From positions 1 through 37,206 of the forward strand of contig PWYR01000048.1 of the NCBI GenBank assembly GCA_003567775.1: a DNA stretch of 37,206 bases, given 5' to 3'. Source of the DNA: Ignavibacteriales bacterium. Lineage in GTDB: Bacteria; Bacteroidota; Ignavibacteria; T3Sed10-11. The position numbers were made by a program, and so were the translations under genes. Below the pieces are notes generated by a model. That model saw only the letters and a list, made by a program, of their open reading frames with translations, was not told the origin of the DNA and did not search any database. Shown piece after piece: positions 1 to 8,602 of the stretch. Numbering within the stretch: position 1 is the first letter of the stretch; each line of letters starts with the position of its first letter.

Positions 1-58
1 GGGTCGAACGATTTCCACGTACGAATAACCATAGATAACAACGATAAATTTTAGAAAA

Positions 59-93
59 GAACCATTAACCAATAACAATGAACCATTAACCAA
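59..93. repeat. 14-bp direct repeat before rdgB
   Basis: GAACCATTAACCAA occurs twice, at 59-72 and 80-93, a period of 21 bases, directly before the rdgB start codon. The composition is A/C-rich on this strand and low in complexity. No function is evident. Confidence 0.6.
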
Positions 94-98
94 ACCCA

Positions 99-701
99 AT
101 GCCAACATTAGTCCTCGCAACAGCAAACGAACACAAAGTTAGAGAAATAAAAGAAATATTAAACGATCCGTCGGTTGAAATTATAACAGCGAAGGATCTT
201 GGAGTCGAAGATAAGCTTCGCGAAGACGGGAAAACATTCGAAGAGAACGCGTTGCAAAAAGCACGCGCAATTTATAAAGCGACGGGTGAACCGGCGCTTG
301 CAGACGATTCGGGACTTGAAGTGTATTTTTTAAACCATCGGCCCGGTGTGAGGTCGGCGCGTTATGCCGGCGAAAATGCAACCGATGAAGAAAACAACAA
401 AAAGTTACTCAAGGAATTGGGGCCGTTATCGTTCCGTCGGAGAACTGCGCGATTCCGTTGTGTGATTGCGTTTGCAGCCGATGGCATTGAAGAGGTGGTA
501 TCCGGCGGGTGCCGCGGTATTATTCTCGAACAGCCGCGCGGAACGAACGGGTTCGGTTACGATCCGCTTTTTAAACCCGATGGGCATGAAAAAACATTCG
601 GTGAAATGGAATCCGGGGAAAAACACAAAATCAGTCATCGCTCGCGGGCATTGCAAAAAATGATGCCGGTGCTGAAGGAGTATTTTACGAGTGCAGGATG
701 A
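99..701 (+). CDS. rdgB: XTP/dITP pyrophosphatase (HAM1/RdgB family)
   Basis: This cytoplasmic enzyme hydrolyses non-canonical purine nucleoside triphosphates (dITP, XTP) to the monophosphate and pyrophosphate, cleaning the nucleotide pool. The 200-residue length is normal for the family. The N-terminal substrate motif TANEHK lies at residues 8-13, the catalytic/metal motif DDSGLEV at about 69-75, the GTNGFGYDPLF motif near 146-156, and the closing SHRSRAL motif near 180. The ATG start places the conserved LATANEHK at the usual distance from the N-terminus, although there is no clear Shine-Dalgarno sequence and a 14-bp direct repeat sits immediately upstream. It converges on gltB with under 30 bases between the stops. 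The 98 bases before it belong to no gene I can name. Confidence 0.95.
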   Translation: MPTLVLATANEHKVREIKEILNDPSVEIITAKDLGVEDKLREDGKTFEENALQKARAIYKATGEPALADDSGLEVYFLNHRPGVRSARYAGENATDEENNKKLLKELGPLSFRRRTARFRCVIAFAADGIEEVVSGGCRGIILEQPRGTNGFGYDPLFKPDGHEKTFGEMESGEKHKISHRSRALQKMMPVLKEYFTSAG

Positions 702-720
702 GTGTGCAACGCACTTTTCT
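701..720 (+). terminator. weak hairpin plus T-rich tract between rdgB and gltB
   Basis: AGTGT and GCACT form a 5-bp stem (one G-U pair) around GCAAC, followed by TTTCT, right at the rdgB stop codon. It may terminate rdgB transcription, but the stem is short. Confidence 0.3.
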
Positions 721-728
721 CACCCCAA

Positions 729-3700
729 TCATGCTGCGCTGTGCTTTTCTTCTGCCAATAGCTCTTGTGCTTCTTTAACCGGTACATATTTTACAAACTC
801 GCTGTGTTTTTGATGCCACGCATCGAGTATTCTCTTTCCGAGCGGGCTCTCCGTTTCCTTGACGTAATCCATCAATAAATCGTATAGTTCCTGTTTATCC
901 TGTTCGGTTAGGTGAACCGATGTAATGTACTTCTCATTTACGCGATCCGACTGATTACCGAGAATAAATAGCTTTCCACCCGTCATTCCCGCACCGAGAT
1001 TATAATGAACGGAGCCGAGGATAACGACACGTCCGTTTGTCATATACTCGCATGCATGTAACCCTGCACCTTCAACAACTGCCGTTGCTCCACTGTTTCG
1101 AACGGCGAACCGGTCGCCCGCTCTGCCGTTGATATAAACAATTCCAGCCGTGGCGCCGTACAGCGCACAATTGCCGATGATGGTGTTATCCCCGTTATTA
1201 AATCGGGTCCCGCGGGGCGGACAAACGACAACTTTACCTCCCGACATCGATTTGCAAACCGAATCGTTCGCTTCACCGAACAATCGCACCGATACTCCCT
1301 CGACCAGATAGGCGCCGAAACCCTGTCCGGCGCTTCCGGTGAACTCGAGCGAGACGGTACCGGAATAATCCTCAATCGATTCGTGTAATTCCTGTACCCG
1401 TTTAAGATGATTTAAGTGTTTACGCACCGCGAGATTTCCACATACCGTCGCCATCGTTGCGCGATCGGTATTATGAATTACGTATGAAAGCTGAACGTCG
1501 CGATTGTTTTCGATTGCTTCATTTGTGTCGTCAACAATTTGTTGGTTGAGCGTACTCAACCCTTCGTTAAACAGGTCGGTGCTTTGGCTATCGTCGATCA
1601 ACATCTTATCGAAGAAATAACTGAGATCCAGCTTCCGGTTCTTTATTACATCGGCATGTACCGGATTCGGCGCGAGCATATCTGTCCGTCCGATCAAGTC
1701 ACGAAGTGTCGGCGCTCCAAGTTTCGATAGATGCCCGCGTATCTCGCCTGCGAGATGGTGCATAATTGATATGACATGATCCTTTGACCCTTTGTATTTC
1801 TTTTTGAATTTCGGATCGTGCGTAGCAATGCCTGTCGGACAAGTATTTTTCTCACATATCCGCGCCATTACACATCCTTCGGCAACGAGTAATAATTTAC
1901 CGAAATCAAATTCTTCGCCGCCGAGTATTGCCGCAATGATAATATCCAATCCTGAACTCAAACCACCGTCGACCGACAGTACAACGTTTTTTCGAAGATT
2001 ATTTTCGATAAGTGCTTTGTGTACTTCAACCAACCCGATCTCCCAGGGCAGCCCGGCATGCTTCATGGAACTGAGCGATGCCGCACCGGTTCCACCGTCA
2101 CCGCCGCACACTTTGATGCTGTCTGCTCCTGCTTTGGCAACACCCACCGCAATAGTGCCGATATTCCAACCTGCAACAAGCTTCACGTTTACTTTTACAT
2201 CAGGTTTAAGCTGCTTGAATTCATAGATCATTTGTTTCAAATCTTCAATGCTGTAAATATCGTGTAGCGGTGGAGGTGAAATAAGATCGACACCCGGGTT
2301 GGAATGCCGTGCTCGTGCGATATCGGGTGTGACCTTGACACCCATAAGTTGTCCGCCTTCACCCGGTTTCGCCCCCTGCGCAATCTTGATTTGAATTTCA
2401 TTTCCTGAAACAAGATATTGCGCCGTTACTCCAAAGCGGCCGGATGCCACCTGCTTTACCGCTGCGGTGATACCCTCGGTAAAGTAATATGGATTCTCAC
2501 CGCCTTCACCGCTATTGCTTTTGGCGCCGATTTCTTTCATCGCAAGAAAAATATCGCGTTGTGATTCCGCACTTATCGCACCAAACGACATTGCACCTGA
2601 GCCGAATGTTTTAAAGATATCCTTTTCCTTTTGCACTGAATCGATGCTTATCGGTTGATCAATGTATTGTAAGGCAAATAAATGACGAATGTTTACCGGT
2701 TCATCATTTGCACCAAGGTTAAGATAGTCCCGATATAATGTTCCTGCCTCTTCCCGAGTTTGCGATTCACGGACAAGTTTATGAATAATCTTCGACCGGA
2801 TGTTGGTCATTGAGTGGCGCTCACCTCGTTCGACTTTATTGTGTTCTTTGTACTGGAATGTTTTGAGCAAATTTTCACCCGAACAGTTGTCAACTCTGTT
2901 GAGAATGTCGGATACCAATTCATCGAATCCGATCCCTCCGATTGCACTTCTGTTATTATGGTAAAACATCGAAAGTATTTCTTCGCCAAGTCCTACCGGT
3001 GTGAACAATTTCGAACTTTGATAACTCTTTGCGACAGCTATGCCGCATTTCGACATAATTTTCATTAATCCGGTTTCAAACGAAGTGAGTAAATTGCGTT
3101 CGTTTTCATCCGCGGTACCCTCCTTATGTTGGCGGGCAATCGAAAGCGAGAGATACGGACACACTGCAGATGCGCCAAACCCGATGAGAGCAGCAACGTG
3201 ATGTGTTTCACGAATTTCACCCGAGTGAACTATAACCGATATATTCAACCGGAACCCTATTGCATTCAGTGCGTTGACGACTGTCCGTAATGCGATAAGA
3301 CTGGGGATCGGCGGATGTTCGGGTGATGCGTTCTTATCGGTTATGATGATGTTGGTCGCACCATTATGAGCTGCAGTCCGAGTTTGTTGTTCAAGGTTCC
3401 GTAGGGCAAGACGAAAACCGACCGCCCCATGGCGCCGATTGAAAGTTGCATCAAATTCTTTATAAAGTATGCCGTATTTGTTGTTTTCATTTTTGCCTGC
3501 CTCTTTGATAAACCGCATCTGACCGAGACTGAGAACCGGACTATCAAGTTCAATACCATGGACCGGCGGTATAAGTTCTTTTGGGGCAAAGATGTTCGGT
3601 TTTTTGCCAAGATGAATCGTCAGGTCGGTAACAAACTCCTCGCGTAGATAATCCAGCGGGGGATTGGTTACCTGTGCAAAATTCTGATAGAAGTAATCGA

Positions 3701-5102
3701 AGAATGATCGAGGTTCCTTCGAGAATACGGCAAGCCGCGCGGTATCGCCCATCGATCCAATAGGTTCTTTTCCATTTGTTACCATCGGGATTAATATTCT
3801 CGACATATCTTCCTGTGTGTAGCCGAAAATACCCAAACGTTCTGTTGAAGGGAGCGGCTCATCGGTATGTATATACCCGGGTTTGTACAAACGCGCATCA
3901 AACCGAGCTTCATAGTTCTCCTTCGATTTTCCCGGATCTCTGAAATGAACTTTCCCTTTTACAAGATCTACCTTAACACCGGCGCCACCATGTAATGATC
4001 CTTTTTTAAAGATTTTAGACTCATTGATCTTAAACGAACCGGCTTCCGACGAAAGGTAAAAATGGTCGCGGGTCATTGCCCACCGACAGGGTCGGAAACC
4101 GCTTCGGTCAAGGCGTGCTCCGATGGTGCGGCCGTCGGAATATGTTATGAATGCCGGTCCGTCCCATGGCTCCATTGCCCGGCTCCAGAATTTATAAAAA
4201 TCGCTTTCCCGTGCTGCCGGAGGAATCATTATTGCAAGAATATCTTCGAGATGCGGGTTGCTTGAGCGGTACATGAGTGCTTCAACCATTTCATTCAAGC
4301 TACCCGAATCGCTTATCCCCTCGTTCGTCAATAACTCACCAGGTTGTAAACCGAGATAACGCTCGCGTACTTTTGCCCAGGAACGGTTTCCGGTTATTGT
4401 ATTTATTTCCCCGTTGTGACCGATTATTCGAAAAGGTTGTACTTTATCCCACGATGTTCGCGTATTAGTGCTGAACCGGCGGTGAAAAAGATTGAAACGG
4501 GTTTTGTATTCCGGGTTTTGCAAGTCGGGATAGAAACGGTCAAGTGCATCGGCACGTACGAGTGCTTTATAAACGATGGTTGTCGCCGAAAGCGAAACAA
4601 AATAAAACTCTTCTTTAATACCTGCATCAGCAAGCTTCACGCGTGCATGTTGTTTTGCAGTATAGAGCAGTTTATCAAAAGAAGCATCGGTACGAGAATG
4701 TGCCGGTCTTTTGATTACCGCGTGTACTATAGACGGCAGTGTGTTACGTGCAACGGCGCCGAGAATATCCATATTGATCGGGACGTCACGGTATTCAAGG
4801 ATGGATAAACCCATAAATTCAAAGACGTCCTTGAAAATGCCAAGACTCTTACGTTTTCCTTCTGCATTTCGAGAAATAAAGAGCGTAGCGATTGCGACCG
4901 AATTTCTATCGTATCCAAATAATTCGAACGGTATATCGGTCATAATGCCTGCGCCGTCACCGGTTACCCGGTCTGCACCGCAAGCGCCACGGTGTTCAAC
5001 GCACATAAGCGCTTCTAATCCTTCACGCAGATGATGATATGAATAATTACCACGCATACTTGCGATGAATCCTACCCCGCAGCTTCCTTTTTCTTGTAGC
5101 AT
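729..5102 (-). CDS. gltB: glutamate synthase large (alpha) subunit
   Basis: GltB makes two glutamates from glutamine and 2-oxoglutarate in the cytoplasm, with electrons from a partner such as GltD or ferredoxin; no gltD is in this window. I start it at the ATG at 5102 rather than at the track start 5180. GGAG lies 9 bases upstream, and the short propeptide MLQEKGS then leads to Cys8, the expected N-terminal nucleophile of the class II amidotransferase domain (CGVGFIA). The central and FMN/TIM-barrel synthase domains follow. Three cysteines at about 1077, 1083 and 1088 (GCVMARICEKNTCPTG) match the [3Fe-4S] site, and a C-terminal GXGXG beta-helix region contains GQGFGAYLVEG. About 1457 residues is normal for the bacterial enzyme. 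It is divergent from the 5211 gene. Confidence 0.96.
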   Translation of the reverse strand: MLQEKGSCGVGFIASMRGNYSYHHLREGLEALMCVEHRGACGADRVTGDGAGIMTDIPFELFGYDRNSVAIATLFISRNAEGKRKSLGIFKDVFEFMGLSILEYRDVPINMDILGAVARNTLPSIVHAVIKRPAHSRTDASFDKLLYTAKQHARVKLADAGIKEEFYFVSLSATTIVYKALVRADALDRFYPDLQNPEYKTRFNLFHRRFSTNTRTSWDKVQPFRIIGHNGEINTITGNRSWAKVRERYLGLQPGELLTNEGISDSGSLNEMVEALMYRSSNPHLEDILAIMIPPAARESDFYKFWSRAMEPWDGPAFITYSDGRTIGARLDRSGFRPCRWAMTRDHFYLSSEAGSFKINESKIFKKGSLHGGAGVKVDLVKGKVHFRDPGKSKENYEARFDARLYKPGYIHTDEPLPSTERLGIFGYTQEDMSRILIPMVTNGKEPIGSMGDTARLAVFSKEPRSFFDYFYQNFAQVTNPPLDYLREEFVTDLTIHLGKKPNIFAPKELIPPVHGIELDSPVLSLGQMRFIKEAGKNENNKYGILYKEFDATFNRRHGAVGFRLALRNLEQQTRTAAHNGATNIIITDKNASPEHPPIPSLIALRTVVNALNAIGFRLNISVIVHSGEIRETHHVAALIGFGASAVCPYLSLSIARQHKEGTADENERNLLTSFETGLMKIMSKCGIAVAKSYQSSKLFTPVGLGEEILSMFYHNNRSAIGGIGFDELVSDILNRVDNCSGENLLKTFQYKEHNKVERGERHSMTNIRSKIIHKLVRESQTREEAGTLYRDYLNLGANDEPVNIRHLFALQYIDQPISIDSVQKEKDIFKTFGSGAMSFGAISAESQRDIFLAMKEIGAKSNSGEGGENPYYFTEGITAAVKQVASGRFGVTAQYLVSGNEIQIKIAQGAKPGEGGQLMGVKVTPDIARARHSNPGVDLISPPPLHDIYSIEDLKQMIYEFKQLKPDVKVNVKLVAGWNIGTIAVGVAKAGADSIKVCGGDGGTGAASLSSMKHAGLPWEIGLVEVHKALIENNLRKNVVLSVDGGLSSGLDIIIAAILGGEEFDFGKLLLVAEGCVMARICEKNTCPTGIATHDPKFKKKYKGSKDHVISIMHHLAGEIRGHLSKLGAPTLRDLIGRTDMLAPNPVHADVIKNRKLDLSYFFDKMLIDDSQSTDLFNEGLSTLNQQIVDDTNEAIENNRDVQLSYVIHNTDRATMATVCGNLAVRKHLNHLKRVQELHESIEDYSGTVSLEFTGSAGQGFGAYLVEGVSVRLFGEANDSVCKSMSGGKVVVCPPRGTRFNNGDNTIIGNCALYGATAGIVYINGRAGDRFAVRNSGATAVVEGAGLHACEYMTNGRVVILGSVHYNLGAGMTGGKLFILGNQSDRVNEKYITSVHLTEQDKQELYDLLMDYVKETESPLGKRILDAWHQKHSEFVKYVPVKEAQELLAEEKHSAA

Positions 5103-5142
5103 CAAATGGTACTCCTCACCGGTTAAGTATAGTAAAACTTCT

Positions 5143-5170
5143 AATTTATCATAATATTGACTAATGTCAA
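5143..5170 (-). promoter_or_regulatory. putative sigma-70-type promoter for gltB
   Basis: On the minus strand a perfect TTGACA (5170-5165) is followed after 16 bases by TAAATT (5148-5143). The predicted transcript would start about 34 bases before the gltB ATG and include its GGAG ribosome binding site. The -10 match is only 4 of 6, so an alternative TATACT further downstream remains possible. Confidence 0.4.
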
Positions 5171-5174
5171 GGGG

Positions 5175-5203
5175 TTGCACTTTCTTTTTCTATTGACTAT
5201 AAT
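5175..5203 (+). promoter_or_regulatory. sigma-70-type promoter for the 5211 gene, predicting a leaderless mRNA
   Basis: TTGCAC (5175-5180), a 17-base spacer and a perfect TATAAT (5198-5203) form a good housekeeping promoter. The expected transcription start at about 5210 coincides with the ATG at 5211, so the message would have essentially no 5' leader. The -35 box lies only 4 bases from the divergent gltB -35 box. Confidence 0.6.
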
Positions 5204-5210
5204 AATATCT

Positions 5211-6083
5211 ATGAAACTTTTCTCATTATTTAAATCCCAACACTATAGGCCGACGTGGGTATACAAAGTCGACGGACGACTCTGGCGTATTCTCTTTTCG
5301 CACGGGCGCCTTGTTGCGGGAGAGCACCGGAAGAATGAGGAAAAAGAGGTCACCTTTTTCTGTATCGACAGTCGAAGCGGGGAAGAGATATGGAGTATGA
5401 GCAAAAAAGGAGAAGGATGGTGGACAACTACCGAAGGAGTGCACGGCAATAATCTCTATCTCCACGCATTTGCAAAACCCGATCTTCCGCATCCAAAGCA
5501 TATTACATCGATCGATATGGAAACCGGCCGCGTGCTCTGGGATCACCCCGAATTGACTTTTTTATACGTACGCGGCGATGCGGTTGTTGCTGAAAAACGC
5601 GAATTCGAACAAACTCTATGCCATCGCCTTGATCCAATGAGCGGTGAAATTCGGGATACAATATATGATCGTGAAACAATTGAAACTGAGCGGCTCGAAG
5701 CGAGAGCAAATGATCCGCACGTTGAGTTGAAATTTCCCGAAATCTATAATCCCGAGTATGCCGACCATAGATTGTTCACTCAATGTATAAGTGCTATTCG
5801 GCGTAAAGAGCGGCTTGTCGATCCGTTGGAAGTATTACCGTTTGGAAATCACCTTATCATGTGCTATCATAAACTAAACAGCTCGCAGTCGAACGGTAAC
5901 ACGCCGCTCACCCATGAGCTTATTATCTACGATAGAAACGATTTAAAAGAATTGTACCGTGATGTACTTTTAGACAATGCCTCGGCGCCGGCGCCCGATG
6001 GGTTTTTTATTAGAGAAAACATGTTATATTACATCAGAAACAGAAACGAATTGGTAGCAGTATCCCTCCAGGAATCACCATGA
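5211..6083 (+). CDS. uncharacterised PQQ-repeat-like protein (possibly DUF4905)
   Basis: A 290-residue soluble protein of unknown function. The early part carries repeated strand-rich units such as VTFFCIDSRSGEEIW and TSIDMETGRVLWDH, which resemble PQQ/quinoprotein beta-propeller blades. From memory it resembles the DUF4905 family of Bacteroidetes and Ignavibacteria; that is not confirmed. There is no signal peptide at the chosen start. The track starts at 5157, but that codon lies upstream of the TTGCAC/TATAAT promoter. The ATG at 5211 lies exactly at the predicted transcription start and is preferred. Its stop overlaps the start of the next gene by 4 bases (ATGA), so the two are translationally coupled. 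Confidence 0.75.
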   Translation: MKLFSLFKSQHYRPTWVYKVDGRLWRILFSHGRLVAGEHRKNEEKEVTFFCIDSRSGEEIWSMSKKGEGWWTTTEGVHGNNLYLHAFAKPDLPHPKHITSIDMETGRVLWDHPELTFLYVRGDAVVAEKREFEQTLCHRLDPMSGEIRDTIYDRETIETERLEARANDPHVELKFPEIYNPEYADHRLFTQCISAIRRKERLVDPLEVLPFGNHLIMCYHKLNSSQSNGNTPLTHELIIYDRNDLKELYRDVLLDNASAPAPDGFFIRENMLYYIRNRNELVAVSLQESP

Positions 6084-6505
6084 TTATAAAGACAGATACC
6101 ATACGCCTTAAAACAAAAGGCAATACAGACATAATCGATATTACCGACAAGGTACAGAAAATAATTGATAAGCACTTAATTCCGACCGGTCAGGTGCTCA
6201 TTTTCGTCCCCGGTTCGACCGGCGGTTTGACTACCGTCGAATACGAACCCGGTCTCATTCAAGATCTTCCCGAGGCATATGAACGCATTGCCCCGACCGG
6301 GAGAACGTATCACCACGATGCGACGTGGGGCGACGGAAACGGTTACGCACATGTACGTGCATCGCTAACCGGACCCTCGCTCACCGTACCGGTGGAGAAC
6401 GGTAAAATGACGCTCGGTACGTGGCAACAGATCATTTTTCTCGATTTTGATAATCGTTCGCGGAGCAGAGAGATTGTCGTACAGGTCTCAGGCGTGTCGG
6501 AATAA
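6080..6505 (+). CDS. YjbQ/UPF0047 family protein (secondary thiamine-phosphate synthase type)
   Basis: A 141-residue member of the YjbQ/UPF0047 family, small trimeric cytoplasmic proteins. Some members have weak thiamine-phosphate synthase activity, but the true role is uncertain. Family motifs seen are FVPGSTGGLTT near residues 43-53, HHD at 78-80 followed by GDGNGYAHVRASL, and LGTWQQIIFLDFD near the C-terminus. Conserved histidine and aspartate residues form the presumed metal/active site. The start codon overlaps the preceding stop (ATGA), indicating an operon with the DUF4905-like gene. There are no other thiamine genes nearby, so an independent function is likely. Confidence 0.88.
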   Translation: MIIKTDTIRLKTKGNTDIIDITDKVQKIIDKHLIPTGQVLIFVPGSTGGLTTVEYEPGLIQDLPEAYERIAPTGRTYHHDATWGDGNGYAHVRASLTGPSLTVPVENGKMTLGTWQQIIFLDFDNRSRSREIVVQVSGVSE

Positions 6506-6547
6506 TAGTCGTTACCTTGCCCGTTAAACATTTTAAGGAGATATTAT

Positions 6548-8581
6548 ATGCTCACCGATACTGAAAAAATCATTTTTATACTGCTTGCAGCAACGTCTTT
6601 ATATATAGCATATATCCATTTTAATAGAATGTTTCGCATCATTGATCGCGGCGCCGGTGAATTACGATATCGCGAACTTCCGGGGCGGATATTGACAGGT
6701 ATTGCAGCGCTTTTTAATCAAGGAAATATCCTGCGCGACCGACCGGCAACATCGCTCTTTCATTATGCTGTTGCGTGGGGATTTATATTATATGTACTTG
6801 TCAATATCGTCGATGTATTTGAGGGGTACATAGCCGGTTTCCATTTTTTAGGCGATACGATTGCACACAATATTTACCTGCTGATTGCGGATATACTAAC
6901 ACTGGGCGTACTGATCGGAATTATTTATCTGATCGTTAGGAGATTTATTGCGAAAGCGCCTGCATTACAAATACGAGAGAACGTAAAAATTATGCCGGAG
7001 GCGATAAAAGGTATTCCGAAGGATTCTCTCATTGTCGGTGGATTTATTTTTGTGCACGTCGGATTTCGGCTATGCGGGGTTTCGTTTCTGGCGGCGCAGG
7101 AGGGAGGAGATGTCTGGCAGCCGGTGGCGAGTAGTGTTGCGCATGTATGGTATGCATTTTCTTTTTCTCAGGAAGCGCTCGTTGCCGGATGGCATGTGAG
7201 CTGGTGGATCGCTCTTGGATCGATACTCGCCTTTATTCCATATTTTCCGTATAGCAAACATGCTCATCTTTTCATGGGACCGCTCAATTTCATGGTGAAA
7301 GAAAGAGGGAAAGACAGAGCGGCATTAAAACCTATCGACTTTGAGGATGAATCGGTCGAGCAATACGGCGTTGCCCGTTTATCGGATCTTGAACAGCATC
7401 ATATTCTCGATGCTTATGCGTGTATTATGTGCAACCGTTGCCAGGATGCATGCCCTGCATACGTGACCGGGAAAGAGCTGTCACCCTCGGCTCTTGAAAT
7501 CAACAAACGATACTATGTCCGATCCAATGCAAAGAAACTTACGACCGGTGAAAATGGAGATGATCTCCCGCTTCTCGAGTATGCGATCAGTGAAGACGCC
7601 GTCTGGGCATGTACGACATGCGGCGCTTGTGTGGATATATGTCCGGTGGCAAACGAACCCATGGTTGATATAGTTCATATGCGGCGCAATCAGGTTATGA
7701 TGGAAAGTGCGTTTCCGGCAGAATTTAAAAATACATTCCAGAATCTCGAACGAAACTATACCCCGTGGGCATTCAGTCATGCCGATCGGGCGAAATGGGC
7801 GGAAGGTCTCGACATACCGACCGTTAAGGATAATCCCGATTTCGAATATCTCTACTGGGTCGGATGCGCCGGTTCCTACGATAACCGGTATAAAAAAGTA
7901 TCGCGCGCGTTTACTGCATTGTTGAAAATGGCGGGCGTCAACTTCGCAATTTTGGGTGACGAGGAAAAATGCAATGGAGACACTGCACGGCGGCTCGGCA
8001 ATGAATATCTTGCCAATATGATGATGTTGGAAAATGTTGAAATATTAAACGGTTATAATGTTAAGAAAATTATTACAACATGTCCGCATTGCTTTAATAT
8101 CTTCGGCAAAGAATATCCTGATTTTAACGGAAAATATGAGGTTATCCATCATTCCGATTTTCTTATGGAATTAATCAAAGCCGGGAAGCTGCGGGTTTCG
8201 AAAGAACAACAAAAAAAGATTACCTATCACGACTCGTGTTATCTCGGAAGGTATAATTCCGTCTATGATTCACCGCGTGATGTAATCAAGTCGATCGGGG
8301 GTGTGAACTATGCCGAGATGAATAGAATACGAGACAAGGGATTTTGCTGCGGCGCCGGAGGTGGCAGAATGTGGATGGAGGAAACGGTCGGTAAACGGGT
8401 TAATGTAGACAGAACCGAAGAGGCGCTTTCGCTGAAACCGGACGTGATCGGAACCGCATGTCCTTTTTGCATGACTATGATGACCGACGGCGTGAAATCC
8501 AAAGAAAAAGACGAAGATGTTGCAGTGAAAGATATTGCCGAATTGCTTCTTGAAGCTATGGAGGATGATGGACAAACGTAA
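6548..8581 (+). CDS. membrane HdrD-like Fe-S oxidoreductase (EMO/DUF224 type)
   Basis: A 677-residue membrane-bound electron-transfer protein. Residues 1 to about 240 contain about six hydrophobic helices resembling NarI-type cytochrome b subunits. A two-cluster ferredoxin domain follows, with CIMCNRCQDACP from Cys292 and CTTCGACVDICP from Cys355. The C-terminal half has two CCG domains: the first is degenerate (EKCNGD, then CPHC), the second classical (FCCGAGGG around Cys600-601, then CPFC). This layout matches proteins proposed as electron-transfer-flavoprotein:menaquinone oxidoreductases and relatives of HdrD, GlpC and DsrK. No etfAB or substrate dehydrogenase is adjacent, so the electron donor is unknown. 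AAGGAG lies 7 bases before the ATG. It follows the YjbQ gene after 42 bases, probably in the same operon. Confidence 0.85.
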   Translation: MLTDTEKIIFILLAATSLYIAYIHFNRMFRIIDRGAGELRYRELPGRILTGIAALFNQGNILRDRPATSLFHYAVAWGFILYVLVNIVDVFEGYIAGFHFLGDTIAHNIYLLIADILTLGVLIGIIYLIVRRFIAKAPALQIRENVKIMPEAIKGIPKDSLIVGGFIFVHVGFRLCGVSFLAAQEGGDVWQPVASSVAHVWYAFSFSQEALVAGWHVSWWIALGSILAFIPYFPYSKHAHLFMGPLNFMVKERGKDRAALKPIDFEDESVEQYGVARLSDLEQHHILDAYACIMCNRCQDACPAYVTGKELSPSALEINKRYYVRSNAKKLTTGENGDDLPLLEYAISEDAVWACTTCGACVDICPVANEPMVDIVHMRRNQVMMESAFPAEFKNTFQNLERNYTPWAFSHADRAKWAEGLDIPTVKDNPDFEYLYWVGCAGSYDNRYKKVSRAFTALLKMAGVNFAILGDEEKCNGDTARRLGNEYLANMMMLENVEILNGYNVKKIITTCPHCFNIFGKEYPDFNGKYEVIHHSDFLMELIKAGKLRVSKEQQKKITYHDSCYLGRYNSVYDSPRDVIKSIGGVNYAEMNRIRDKGFCCGAGGGRMWMEETVGKRVNVDRTEEALSLKPDVIGTACPFCMTMMTDGVKSKEKDEDVAVKDIAELLLEAMEDDGQT

Positions 8582-8602
8582 CAATACAGGATTTCTAATA
8601 GA

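Noticed and set aside
1-98. Upstream gene end before rdgB
   Set aside because: All three frames close by position 54 and give only short peptides; none is recognisable, so no gene is called.
1792-2226. 144-residue plus-strand ORF within gltB
   Set aside because: Antisense to the FMN/Fe-S region of gltB, which is fully explained; it has no own signals.
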